DNA from: Clostridiaceae bacterium
GTDB lineage: Bacteria > Bacillota > Clostridia > Clostridiales > Clostridiaceae
Length of the DNA: 7,156 nt
NCBI GenBank assembly: GCA_003510765.1
Contig: DOKV01000032.1
Coordinates: forward strand, 1-7,156
Direction of reading: 5' to 3'
In this document: positions 1 through 7,091 of the stretch, piece after piece
Layout of the letters: each line of letters starts with the position of its first letter
How positions within the stretch are numbered: the first letter of the stretch is position 1
Program-made: the position numbers and the translations under genes
Notes under the pieces: model-generated
Told to the model about the DNA's origin: nothing
Databases searched by the model: none
Seen by the model: the letters and a program-made list of their open reading frames with translations, nothing else

Positions 1-357
1 CCTTTGAAGCGCTTCATCCTGTGGGTAAAGCTGCGCCTTTTCCACCGCTTCTTCGTAAGCACGAAGGGTTTGAAAGACCTCACTATTTCCTTGAAACACC
101 TGTTGAAGCACCGTGACTTCTTCTTGAAAAGTCGGTTCTTGCGAAAGCATGGAAATGGTCACTTTCCCCAGCTTTTGCACCACGCCAGTATCGGGTGAAA
201 GAATCCCTGCCAGCACCTTCATCAAGGTAGATTTCCCCGTACCATTGACGCCAATGATGCCAATTTTATCTGTATCTGTAAGGGTTAACGTCACTTCTTC
301 AAAAAGCTTCTTCATCCCAAAATTCTTCGAAATATTTTCTGCGGTTATGATATTCAC
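1..357 (-). CDS. ABC-F family duplicated ATPase, N-terminal part (cut by window edge)
   Basis: This is the first 119 codons of a cytosolic ABC-F ATPase (Uup/EttA/YdiF-like group); the 3' part lies outside the window. The protein starts MNIITAENISKNFG and contains a Walker A motif, GVNGTGKST, at residues 36-44. A Q-loop region with SQEP follows at about residues 72-75, and then the charged helical stretch usual in the first nucleotide-binding domain. ABC-F proteins lack membrane domains and act on ribosomes, in translation quality control or antibiotic protection; which subgroup this is cannot be decided without the linker and second domain. The start is GTG at 357-355, chosen because an AAGGAG sits 7 nt upstream. 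The overlapping ATG one base earlier is followed at once by TGA. It lies downstream of hcp on the same strand but is separated from it by a terminator. The family call is confident, the subfamily is not. Confidence 0.88.
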   Translation of the reverse strand, partial: MNIITAENISKNFGMKKLFEEVTLTLTDTDKIGIIGVNGTGKSTLMKVLAGILSPDTGVVQKLGKVTISMLSQEPTFQEEVTVLQQVFQGNSEVFQTLRAYEEAVEKAQLYPQDEALQR

Positions 358-364
358 ATTTTTT

Positions 365-370
365 CTCCTT
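365..370 (-). promoter_or_regulatory. Ribosome binding site that fixes the GTG start of the ABC-F gene
   Basis: AAGGAG on the minus strand lies 7 nt before the GTG at 357. It supports the GTG start over the out-of-frame ATG at 359-357, which reads ATG TGA. Confidence 0.75.
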
Positions 371-389
371 GCATTCTTTACTATTCTTC

Positions 390-418
390 ATCATACCGTA
401 CTTTTCTCTAGGTTGCAC
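390..418 (-). promoter_or_regulatory. Possible promoter of the ABC-F gene
   Basis: The minus strand carries TATGAT at 395-390 (5 of 6 with the -10 consensus), about 33 bp upstream of the GTG start and downstream of the hcp terminator. The hexamer at -35 spacing (GTGCAA, 418-413) is a poor match, so this is a tentative call. An own promoter is expected because the hcp terminator lies just upstream. Confidence 0.35.
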
Positions 419-430
419 CAAAAGTGTAGA

Positions 431-475
431 AAAAAGTGCAGATTCCATGCATCAAAGGCCTACATGGAATCTGCA
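431..475 (-). terminator. Intrinsic terminator of hcp
   Basis: A perfect 12-bp inverted repeat has arms at 439-450 and 464-475 (GCAGATTCCATG and its complement) around a 13-nt loop. Read on the minus strand, the hairpin is followed by ACTTTTTT (438-431). It starts 33 nt after the hcp stop codon, so it should end hcp transcription and insulate the ABC-F gene. The plus-strand side lacks a T tract, so it works in one direction only. Confidence 0.85.
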
Positions 476-507
476 AAATCAATTTATACTATGATGTTCT
501 TTGGCGA

Positions 508-2142
508 CTACTGTGCCATGAAAAGTTCGATGTCCGCATCTACTTCGCCAATGGGCGCAATCCCAAAGTTCTCCACCAGCACCTTTGCTACATTAGGTGA
601 CAAGAAAGCTGGTAGTGTTGGTCCTAAATGAATGTTCTTCACCCCTAAGTATAAAAGGGCAAGGAGCACGATGACTGCTTTTTGCTCATACCAAGCAATG
701 TTATAGGCTATGGGTAGATCATTAAGATCCTCTAGTCCGAAGATTTCCTTCAGCTTTAAGGCAATGACCACCAAGGAGTAGGAGTCATTACACTGTCCTG
801 CATCTAGTACTCTTGGAATGCCACCAATATCCCCTAGCGGAAGCTTATTGTATCGATACTTGGCACATCCTGCGGTGAGGATGACAGAGTCTTGTGGAAG
901 CTTCTCTGCAAATTCTGTGTAGTAAGAACGTTCATTCATACGACCATCACATCCTGCCATGACCACAAATTTCTTGATGGCGCCACTCTTCACTGCGTCC
1001 ACCACTTGATCTGCCAGCGCTGTAACCTGCGCATGGGCAAATCCACCCACAATTTTTCCGCTTTCAATTTCTTTTGGCGCTTCTAATGTCTTCGCCAATT
1101 GAATGATGGCAGAGAAATCTTTCACCCCATGTTCATCTGCTTCAATATGCATGCACCCTGGATATCCTGATGCACCTGTGGTAAAGATTCGATTCCGAAG
1201 ACTTTCATTTCTTGGTGGCACAATACAGTTGGTGGTAAAGAGGATCGGTCCATTAAAGGATTCAAATTCTTCCACTTGTTGCCACCAGGCATTTCCATAG
1301 TTTCCAACGAAGTTATCGTACTTCTTAAATTCTGGATAATAATGGGCTGGAAGCATTTCACTATGGGTGTATACATCCACCCCTGTACCCTTGGTTTGTT
1401 CCAATAATTGCTTTAAGTCTGTGAGATCATGGCCTGAAATCAGAATGGCCGGTTTTTCTCTTACCCCTATATTTACTTCTGTCACCTCTGGGTTTCCAAA
1501 CATGGACGTGTTGGCATGATCTAGAAGAGCCATGGCTTCTACACCCAGTTCACCGGTCTTTAGGGTCAAGGCCACCAAATCCTCCACCGTAAGGTCGTTG
1601 TTTAATGTAGCTGCCAAAGCTTCATAGGTAAATCCATAAAGATCTTCCTTCTCTTCTCCAATGTTTAAAGCATGGTGGGCGTAGGCAGCCATTCCCTTTA
1701 ATCCATAGGTAATCAACTCTCTTAAGGAACGAATGTCTTCATTCTTTGTGGATAAAATCCCCACCAAAGAAGCTTTCTTTAGCATGGACGCTTGATCACT
1801 CACCGTAAAGCTTGCTGCATCACTATACTTTTCAAGCGTTGTCATGTTCTTCAGTTCTTCCCTAAGACCAATGATCTTGTGGATTTGTGCTTCGATGGCT
1901 TGCTCATCAAAGTTTGCATTGGTAATGGTCATAAATAGTGCATTCATGACTTCATGATTTACCTGAGGAATGGTTTTTAGATCCAGATTCCCAGAAACGA
2001 CAATCTGAGCCACCCCTTTGATGGTATACATGAGTAAATCTTGAAGGTTTGATACCTCAGGACTCTTTCCACATACCCCAATGATTTCGCACCCTGTTCC
2101 TTTGGCGGCTTCTTGACACTGAAAACAAAACATATTTGACAT
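508..2142 (-). CDS. hcp: Hydroxylamine reductase / hybrid cluster protein (prismane protein), class I type
   Basis: Cytoplasmic iron-sulfur protein of 544 residues, close to the length of Desulfovibrio Hcp. The family reduces hydroxylamine in vitro and is now mostly viewed as a nitric oxide reductase or nitrosative-stress protein. An N-terminal CX2CX8CX5C motif (C6, C9, C18, C24) is the tight spacing of anaerobe-type Hcp that binds a cubane cluster. All seven expected hybrid-cluster ligands are visible: H238, E262, C306, C398 (the persulfide cysteine in MAGCDGR), C426, C451 and E486. The spacing between them closely follows the Desulfovibrio enzyme. The ATG at 2142 is chosen as start because AAGGAGGA lies 8 nt upstream; a TTG two codons earlier would overlap the spacer. 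The gene is divergent from a CRP/FNR-type regulator, which is the likely controller, and ends at its own terminator. No adjacent hcr-type reductase gene is seen, as is usual for anaerobes. Confidence 0.98.
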   Translation of the reverse strand: MSNMFCFQCQEAAKGTGCEIIGVCGKSPEVSNLQDLLMYTIKGVAQIVVSGNLDLKTIPQVNHEVMNALFMTITNANFDEQAIEAQIHKIIGLREELKNMTTLEKYSDAASFTVSDQASMLKKASLVGILSTKNEDIRSLRELITYGLKGMAAYAHHALNIGEEKEDLYGFTYEALAATLNNDLTVEDLVALTLKTGELGVEAMALLDHANTSMFGNPEVTEVNIGVREKPAILISGHDLTDLKQLLEQTKGTGVDVYTHSEMLPAHYYPEFKKYDNFVGNYGNAWWQQVEEFESFNGPILFTTNCIVPPRNESLRNRIFTTGASGYPGCMHIEADEHGVKDFSAIIQLAKTLEAPKEIESGKIVGGFAHAQVTALADQVVDAVKSGAIKKFVVMAGCDGRMNERSYYTEFAEKLPQDSVILTAGCAKYRYNKLPLGDIGGIPRVLDAGQCNDSYSLVVIALKLKEIFGLEDLNDLPIAYNIAWYEQKAVIVLLALLYLGVKNIHLGPTLPAFLSPNVAKVLVENFGIAPIGEVDADIELFMAQ

Positions 2143-2150
2143 AAACAACT

Positions 2151-2158
2151 TCCTCCTT
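2151..2158 (-). promoter_or_regulatory. Ribosome binding site that fixes the hcp start
   Basis: AAGGAGGA on the minus strand lies 8 nt before the ATG at 2142. It favours that ATG over the in-frame TTG at 2148, which would be only 2 nt from the site. Confidence 0.85.
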
Positions 2159-2172
2159 CATCTTTTTATCCC

Positions 2173-2186
2173 TGAAAGCGCTTTCT
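2173..2186 (-). promoter_or_regulatory. cre-like palindrome (possible CcpA operator) in the hcp leader
   Basis: TGAAAGCGCTTTCT contains a perfect 12-bp palindrome (2174-2185) and fits the Gram-positive cre consensus TGWAARCGYTWNCW at all positions. It lies between the inferred hcp transcription start (near 2255) and the ribosome binding site, a place where CcpA could block elongation. One arm also pairs with GCGCTTT at 2191-2197, giving a 7-bp hairpin, so an RNA-level role is an alternative. Presence of CcpA in this organism is assumed, not seen. Confidence 0.5.
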
Positions 2187-2261
2187 TTACGCGCTTTTTT
2201 ACTATAGGTTTCATGCTTTGGGCCCTTTGAGACCCGCCACATCTTTCTGAACTACCAGTTT

Positions 2262-2303
2262 AGTATATGCAAACAGGTTTCAAAATACTGTAACACCTGT
2301 TAC
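2262..2303 (-). promoter_or_regulatory. hcp promoter, class II activator-dependent layout
   Basis: On the minus strand a TATACT -10 box lies at 2267-2262, predicting a start near 2255. No good -35 hexamer is found at normal spacing (TTACAG is 20 bp away). Instead the perfect palindrome at 2290-2303 is centred at 2296.5, about 41.5 bp upstream of the predicted start. This is the standard position for a class II CRP/FNR activator replacing a -35 contact. The start site is inferred from the -10 box. Confidence 0.6.
2290..2303. promoter_or_regulatory. Operator palindrome GTAAC-N4-GTTAC, probable site of the divergent CRP/FNR regulator
   Basis: The arms GTAAC (2290-2294) and GTTAC (2299-2303) are exact complements around 4 nt, the size and symmetry typical of CRP/FNR dimer sites. 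It lies in the hcp/regulator control region. A longer 7-bp inverted pair, AACAGGT (2272-2278) and ACCTGTT (2295-2301), overlaps its right half and may mark a second weaker site. The assignment rests on position and symmetry; the exact motif of this regulator is not known to me. Confidence 0.65.
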
Positions 2304-2331
2304 GCTTTTCTATAATTTCAACAACTCCCAT

Positions 2332-2359
2332 GAAACTTTTCAAAAACAGAAACTTTTCA
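2332..2359 (+). repeat. 11-bp direct repeat in the regulator's upstream region
   Basis: GAAACTTTTCA occurs at 2332-2342 and exactly again at 2349-2359, 17 bp apart. Each copy is partly palindromic (GAAA/TTTC). They lie roughly 55 to 80 bp upstream of the regulator's -10 box. They could be operator half-sites or simply AT-rich repetition. Confidence 0.5.
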
Positions 2360-2413
2360 CCATTTATTCTGAGTGATTTACTATGGATTGTTCCATTTTT
2401 AGCCCTGTCAGGT

Positions 2414-2419
2414 TATAAT
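2414..2419 (+). promoter_or_regulatory. -10 box of the CRP/FNR-type regulator gene
   Basis: A consensus TATAAT lies 35 bp before the ATG at 2454, followed by AAGGAG at 2443-2448. The hexamer 17 bp upstream (TTCCAT, 2391-2396) is a poor -35, so basal expression may be weak or need an activator. A leader of about 28 nt is predicted. Confidence 0.55.
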
Positions 2420-2453
2420 AGCTACGTAGTAAAGCACTTGAAAAGGAGAAGTT

Positions 2454-3122
2454 ATGGCTATTGACGTTGAGAAGCTGTTGAAAAACGCATTGTTTAAAGA
2501 CCTCTCAGAAGATGATGTAAAAGGGATTCTTGATGTGCCCACTTTAAGGCAAGAAACCTATGAAAAAGACACCTTGGTGGTGGAAGAAGGGGAACATTGT
2601 GACACCATTGGATTTGTCTTAGGAGGCACCTTAACCATTCAGCAATATGGTCGTTCCGGAGACGCCTTGACCATTAATGTATTCCGACATGGGGATTGTT
2701 TTGGTGCACCACTTTTGTTTACAACGGAAGCCAAATACCCCTTCACTTTACAAACCTCCACCCCAAGCACCGTCCTCTTCATTCCCTTTGCGCAAATGAA
2801 AGAGCTCCTTTTAAAGAGCCCCACCTTTAATTTCAATTATTTGACCTTTTTATCCAATCATATTTTTGTGCTAAAAAACAAAATTAAAATCCTTGCCCAC
2901 AATGATGTCCGCTCTAGACTCATGATCTATCTTTCTCGAGAAATTGAACATGCTGGAACCCCTACTTTCCACATGCGTCACAAGAAAACCGAAATTAGCG
3001 AAATCATAAAGGTGGCCAGACCTTCTGTATCAAGAGAACTTGGCAACATGGAAAAAGATGGGCTCATTGCCATTCGGGGCAATTTAATCACCGTATTAAA
3101 AGAAGAAGAATTTGTGTTGTAA
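2454..3122 (+). CDS. CRP/FNR-family transcriptional regulator, HcpR-like
   Basis: Cytosolic DNA-binding dimer of 222 residues, a normal CRP/FNR length. Residues ~15-115 form the cyclic-nucleotide-binding-type beta-roll sensor domain, ~118-150 the long dimer helix, and ~176-206 a winged helix-turn-helix. The recognition helix contains RPSVSREL (189-196), where R189 and R194 align with the DNA-contacting R180 and R185 of E. coli CRP; CRP's E181 is replaced by proline. Only two cysteines are present (C49, C82) and there is no FNR-type N-terminal cysteine cluster, so an oxygen-labile 4Fe-4S sensor is unlikely. Divergence from hcp across a shared control region points to the HcpR group, which controls hcp during nitrosative stress and in some members senses NO through heme; the ligand here is unknown. 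The ATG start has AAGGAG 5 nt upstream. The gene converges on rho at a shared terminator. Family is certain, the HcpR label is inferred from context. Confidence 0.9.
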   Translation: MAIDVEKLLKNALFKDLSEDDVKGILDVPTLRQETYEKDTLVVEEGEHCDTIGFVLGGTLTIQQYGRSGDALTINVFRHGDCFGAPLLFTTEAKYPFTLQTSTPSTVLFIPFAQMKELLLKSPTFNFNYLTFLSNHIFVLKNKIKILAHNDVRSRLMIYLSREIEHAGTPTFHMRHKKTEISEIIKVARPSVSRELGNMEKDGLIAIRGNLITVLKEEEFVL

Positions 3123-3133
3123 TGCATGGTACA

Positions 3134-3183
3134 AAGAAGAAGCCGCTGTGACCCTCTACATGAGATCCCAGCGGCTTCTTCTT
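3134..3183. terminator. Bidirectional terminator shared by the regulator gene and rho
   Basis: A perfect 15-bp stem has arms at 3134-3148 and 3169-3183 around a 20-nt loop with a GC-rich core (GCCGCTG). The plus-strand tail is CTTCTTATTTT and the minus-strand tail CTTCTTCTTTG, so it can end transcription from both converging genes. The right arm overlaps the rho stop codon (3184-3182), so the rho message would end inside the hairpin. Confidence 0.85.
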
Positions 3184-4594
3184 ATTTTAAGAGCGAACTT
3201 TTCTTCATCATCTCTATGAATTCTGCATTATCTTTGGATTGGCTCATATACCGAATGAGCTCCTCTGTGACCCGATCTTGGCCTGAAGATGTATGCATTT
3301 GACGCCTTAAGCTTAAGGACATATCGTACTCTTCCAGAGATAATAACGCTCTTTCTTTTCTTGTACCAGATTTATAAATATCGATGGCTGGAAAAATTCT
3401 TCGCTCTTGAAGCTTTCTATCCAGGTGCACTTCCATATTGCCAGTACCTTTAAACTCTTCAAAGATCATATCATCCATTCTAGATCCCGTTTCCACCAAG
3501 GCTGTGGCAAGAATGGTCAAACTTCCACCCTCTTCCATGTTCCGAGCGGCACCAAAAAACTTTTTGGGCATAATCAGTGCTGCAGGGTCTAACCCCCCCG
3601 ATAAGGTTCTGCCCGAGGGGGTCACCGTGAGATTATAAGCCCTGGCTAATCTGGTGATGGAATCCATCAAAATCACCACATCTTGCTTTTGTTCCACCAT
3701 TCTTTTGGCCCTCTCTAGGACCATTCTAGCCACCTTTGCATGATGTTCTGGCTCTTCATCAAAGGTGGAGTAAATCACCTCTCCGTGAATGCTTCGCTGC
3801 ATATCGGTGACTTCCTCTGGTCGCTCATCAATGAGTAGCACGATGATACGAATGTTTGGATGATTTTTAGCAATATTTTGAGCAATCTTCTTTAAGATGG
3901 TGGTTTTTCCAGCCTTGGGTGGTGCCACAATGAGTCCACGTTGCCCTTTGCCCATGGGAGCCATAAGATCGATGATTCTCATGGACAAATCATTTTCGCC
4001 AGGCATTTCTAAATGAATGCGTTCTTCTGGATAGATGGGGGTCAATCGATCAAAATAGGGTCTTCCCACAGATTTGTCCGGATGCTCTCCATTGATTTTT
4101 TCGATGAAGTTTAATCCCGCAAAACGCTCCCCTTCCCTGGGGTATCTGGCGTAGCCAATGACCTCATCTCCCGTACGCAAATCAAAACGCCGAATTTGAG
4201 GGGGAGATACATACACATCCTCTTGGCCTGTGAGATAATTTTCTCCACGTAAAAAACCGAAGTTGTTGGTATCAAGGATCTCTAGCACCCCTTTTACATC
4301 ATACTCATTGGAATTTTTAACTCTCTTCCCATTTTCAAAAGACACTTCTTTGGGTTTGAAATTTCTTTGAGGGGATTCTTTTTCTGGTAGCGTTTTGGTG
4401 ATCTCTTTCTCCAGGTTTTCCTTGTTTTTCTCTTCCACTAAAGGAGGCTGATCTTTTTCTAGTTCATCCAAAAGCATCGCCAAAAGCTCTCCTTTTCGAT
4501 ATTTTAGATGATTCTTCACACCTTTTTCTTTGGCCACCTCTCGTAGCTCTGTTAATTTCATGGCTTCTAAGATCGTTGGATTATACTTTTGCAT
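3182..4594 (-). CDS. rho: Transcription termination factor Rho
   Basis: Hexameric RNA-dependent ATPase/helicase of 470 residues that ends transcription by pulling on nascent RNA. Residues 1-48 form the helical Rho N-terminal domain ([12 protein letters not shown]). Residues ~50-95 are a charged Lys/Glu-rich linker. Residues ~97-172 are the cold-shock-like primary RNA-binding domain, with GFLR and EDVYVSP. Residues ~180-470 are the RecA-type motor: Walker A PPKAGKT at 225-231, Walker B VVILMD at 306-311, the secondary RNA-site loop [10 protein letters not shown] at 331-340, and [15 protein letters not shown] at 379-393. The ATG at 4594 is chosen because AAAGGAG lies 6 nt upstream. The frame stays open to an ATG at 4687, but no ribosome binding site precedes it. 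It follows pyrG on the same strand, with an own promoter likely at 4722-4730. Unlike many Firmicutes, no rpmE gene follows; a converging regulator lies there. Confidence 0.98.
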   Translation of the reverse strand: MQKYNPTILEAMKLTELREVAKEKGVKNHLKYRKGELLAMLLDELEKDQPPLVEEKNKENLEKEITKTLPEKESPQRNFKPKEVSFENGKRVKNSNEYDVKGVLEILDTNNFGFLRGENYLTGQEDVYVSPPQIRRFDLRTGDEVIGYARYPREGERFAGLNFIEKINGEHPDKSVGRPYFDRLTPIYPEERIHLEMPGENDLSMRIIDLMAPMGKGQRGLIVAPPKAGKTTILKKIAQNIAKNHPNIRIIVLLIDERPEEVTDMQRSIHGEVIYSTFDEEPEHHAKVARMVLERAKRMVEQKQDVVILMDSITRLARAYNLTVTPSGRTLSGGLDPAALIMPKKFFGAARNMEEGGSLTILATALVETGSRMDDMIFEEFKGTGNMEVHLDRKLQERRIFPAIDIYKSGTRKERALLSLEEYDMSLSLRRQMHTSSGQDRVTEELIRYMSQSKDNAEFIEMMKKSSLLK

Positions 4595-4600
4595 GAATTG

Positions 4601-4607
4601 CTCCTTT
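4601..4607 (-). promoter_or_regulatory. Ribosome binding site that fixes the rho start
   Basis: AAAGGAG on the minus strand lies 6 nt before the ATG at 4594. None of the upstream in-frame ATGs (4687, 4675, 4642) has a comparable site, so the 31 extra codons are best read as leader. Confidence 0.8.
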
Positions 4608-4721
4608 GGTTGTGTTTTAGATGCTGCGTTCTTTGGACACATGATTTTTTGGGATGGTATGGTACCACCCTTCATGAGCACCGCCATAGACTTTTAGATA
4701 GTTCTTAACTTTGGTCTTTCC

Positions 4722-4730
4722 ATTATACCA
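4722..4730 (-). promoter_or_regulatory. Extended -10 promoter of rho
   Basis: The minus strand reads TGGTATAAT, a consensus -10 with the TGn extension, which can work without a good -35 (the hexamer 17 bp upstream, AGACGG, is poor). It predicts a start near 4715 and a leader of about 120 nt before the rho ATG. It lies downstream of the pyrG 3' hairpin. Confidence 0.6.
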
Positions 4731-4760
4731 GAGATTGGAATCCTCCGTCTTCACAATATT

Positions 4761-4789
4761 ATAAGAGGCACCCTTAGGGTACCCCTTAT
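4761..4789 (-). terminator. Hairpin just after pyrG, possible weak terminator or 3'-end stem-loop
   Basis: The arms 4761-4773 and 4777-4789 give 13 continuous pairs in minus-strand RNA, two of them G-U, with a UAA loop. In plus-strand RNA the same two positions are A-C mismatches, so the structure favours the pyrG/rho direction. It begins 4 nt after the pyrG stop codon. The following tract (AATATTGTG) is not a good U tract, so it may stabilise the pyrG 3' end, attenuate read-through into rho, or terminate weakly. Confidence 0.55.
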
Positions 4790-4792
4790 GGA

Positions 4793-6412
<1,620 letters not shown>

Positions 6413-6420
6413 CTAAGCCG

Positions 6421-6448
6421 TTGACAAATACTCCACCTTTGGTATAAT
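6421..6448 (+). promoter_or_regulatory. Perfect-consensus sigma-A promoter facing away from pyrG
   Basis: TTGACA (6421-6426) and TATAAT (6443-6448) are separated by 16 bp, with both hexamers matching the consensus exactly. It points rightward, opposite to all neighbouring genes, and predicts a start near 6455. No gene with a ribosome binding site follows before the terminator at 6579-6611, so its product would be a short noncoding transcript or one antisense to the DUF1934 gene. Confidence 0.65.
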
Positions 6449-6466
6449 AGAAATTACCCTATTGAT

Positions 6467-6495
6467 AACATAGGCTTGTTGTTTTAAAATTTAAA
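6467..6495 (-). promoter_or_regulatory. Candidate pyrG promoter
   Basis: On the minus strand TTTAAA (6495-6490) and TATGTT (6472-6467) are 17 bp apart, each matching 4 of 6 consensus bases. The predicted start falls on GGG at 6459-6457, giving a leader of about 59 nt. Bacillus pyrG also starts with GGG, but there the fourth base is C, used for CTP sensing by reiterative G addition; here it is T and no leader terminator follows, so that mechanism is not supported. It faces the plus-strand promoter at 6421-6448 head-on. Confidence 0.4.
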
Positions 6496-6501
6496 TATGT
6501 G

Positions 6502-6542
6502 AATAATGATAGCACAACATTTGAGAAGATGCTACCATTATT
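6502..6542. repeat. 13-bp inverted repeat upstream of pyrG
   Basis: The arms 6502-6514 and 6530-6542 (AATAATG-TAGCA type) pair over 13 positions around a 15-nt loop. In minus-strand RNA the odd position is a G-U pair, so the stem is continuous; in plus-strand RNA it is one A-C mismatch. On the plus strand TTT and further T-rich sequence follow, so it might act as an early weak terminator for a rightward transcript. It lies upstream of the candidate pyrG promoter and could also be a protein site. Confidence 0.55.
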
Positions 6543-6578
6543 TTTGCATTTCATTTTTCGCTTATGCGTCCCCACAGA

Positions 6579-6611
6579 AAACCCCTCCACCCCAAAGGGA
6601 TGGAGGGGTTT
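6579..6611. terminator. Strong terminator after the DUF1934 gene, active in both directions
   Basis: An 11-bp stem (AAACCCCTCCA at 6579-6589 with 6601-6611) is extended by an inner CCC/GGG pairing near the loop. The minus-strand tail is TTTTCTG, reached 8 nt after the DUF1934 stop codon (6621-6619). The plus-strand tail TTTATTCTTTTT is even better. It should separate the DUF1934 transcript from pyrG and would also end a rightward transcript from 6455. Confidence 0.85.
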
Positions 6612-6618
6612 ATTCTTT

Positions 6619-7029
6619 TTAAGATTTTTTTGTAATGTGGATATTCATCTCATTCTCTTCCCCCACATCTCCGGCAATATCCAAACGATACCGAATATAC
6701 ACATGGGTAGTCCCCTCTTCCTCTTGAATGGAATACTCCTTGGTTTCCACTGCCATGGACATGGACCCCACTTCCATCTTATACACAAATACATCCTTAT
6801 GATCCTTTCTAAAGATCATCTTGGATTCAATATTCCCAGTTCTAAATAATACCATCTCTTCTTGGTCTATGTGGAGCTTTGTAAACACCCCTTCCATACC
6901 AGTTAAGGCACTCTCTTCATAGGTCACACTGGTATACCCATCTTTTTCTTCTAAATTACCCATATAAACCACTTCTATGGGCTCTTCCTGAATCTTTTTA
7001 TTGAGTACTTCAATTTTCACTTTTTGCAT
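6619..7029 (-). CDS. DUF1934 (YwiB-like) family protein, small beta-barrel
   Basis: A 136-residue soluble protein without signal peptide or membrane segment. It matches the pattern of the DUF1934/YwiB family: an N-terminal strand MQKVKIEVLNKK, then YMGNLEEKDGYTSVTYEES, the conserved G-M-E-G stretch (LTGMEGVFTKLHI, ~43-55), and a central VLFRTGNIESKMIF. The C-terminal strands include TTHVYIRYRLDI and NEMNIHITKK. Regular alternation of charged and hydrophobic residues fits a calycin-like beta-barrel. Members are found across Firmicutes, often beside argS, rpoE or pyrG; no biochemical function is established that I know of. The ATG at 7029 has GAGGAG 7 nt upstream. It precedes pyrG on the same strand but ends at a strong terminator, so the link to pyrG is one of neighbourhood rather than a proven operon. 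Confidence 0.87.
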   Translation of the reverse strand: MQKVKIEVLNKKIQEEPIEVVYMGNLEEKDGYTSVTYEESALTGMEGVFTKLHIDQEEMVLFRTGNIESKMIFRKDHKDVFVYKMEVGSMSMAVETKEYSIQEEEGTTHVYIRYRLDIAGDVGEENEMNIHITKKS

Positions 7030-7091
7030 TTAACCACTCCTCTCCCCGTCTGTTATAAGGTTTTTTTAAGAATCCACCTTTGTAATTTAAC

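Larger units (their letters stand above)
6455..6620 (+). ncRNA. Candidate small RNA of about 155-165 nt between pyrG and the DUF1934 gene
   Basis: The proposed transcript starts at the consensus promoter 6421-6448 and ends at the hairpin 6579-6611 followed by TTTATTCTTTTT. Internally it holds a 5-bp hairpin (6458-6474), a long AT-rich hairpin (6502-6542, one A-C mismatch in this direction) and the G/C-rich terminator stem. The only open frame of note starts at a GTG (6499) without a ribosome binding site and runs antisense through the DUF1934 gene. I do not recognise a known RNA family. This is an inference from promoter plus terminator only. Confidence 0.35.

Noticed and set aside
149..631. 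160-codon plus-strand ORF
   Set aside because: It runs antisense to the ABC-F start, through the hcp terminator and into the 3' end of hcp, has no ribosome binding site, and its translation resembles no protein family; it is a shadow frame.
2143..2148. Longer hcp start at TTG (2148)
   Set aside because: It would leave only 2 nt between the ribosome binding site and the start codon; the ATG at 2142 has ideal spacing.
2220..2225. GGGCCC palindrome in the hcp leader
   Set aside because: A 6-bp palindrome with non-complementary flanks is expected by chance and shows no link to other signals.
4661..4672. T-box riboswitch core-like sequence in the rho leader (minus strand)
   Set aside because: The string resembles the T-box core, but there is room for only a very short upstream structure, no stem I is visible, no terminator with U tract follows, and rho is not a known T-box target. 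Kept only as part of the rho leader observation.
4595..4687. N-terminally extended Rho of 501 residues from the ATG at 4687
   Set aside because: No ribosome binding site precedes 4687, the added residues do not look like the Rho N-terminal domain, and a strong AAAGGAG serves the ATG at 4594.
6499..6849. 116-codon plus-strand ORF starting at GTG
   Set aside because: No ribosome binding site precedes it, it reads through a strong terminator hairpin, and most of it is antisense to the well-supported DUF1934 gene.
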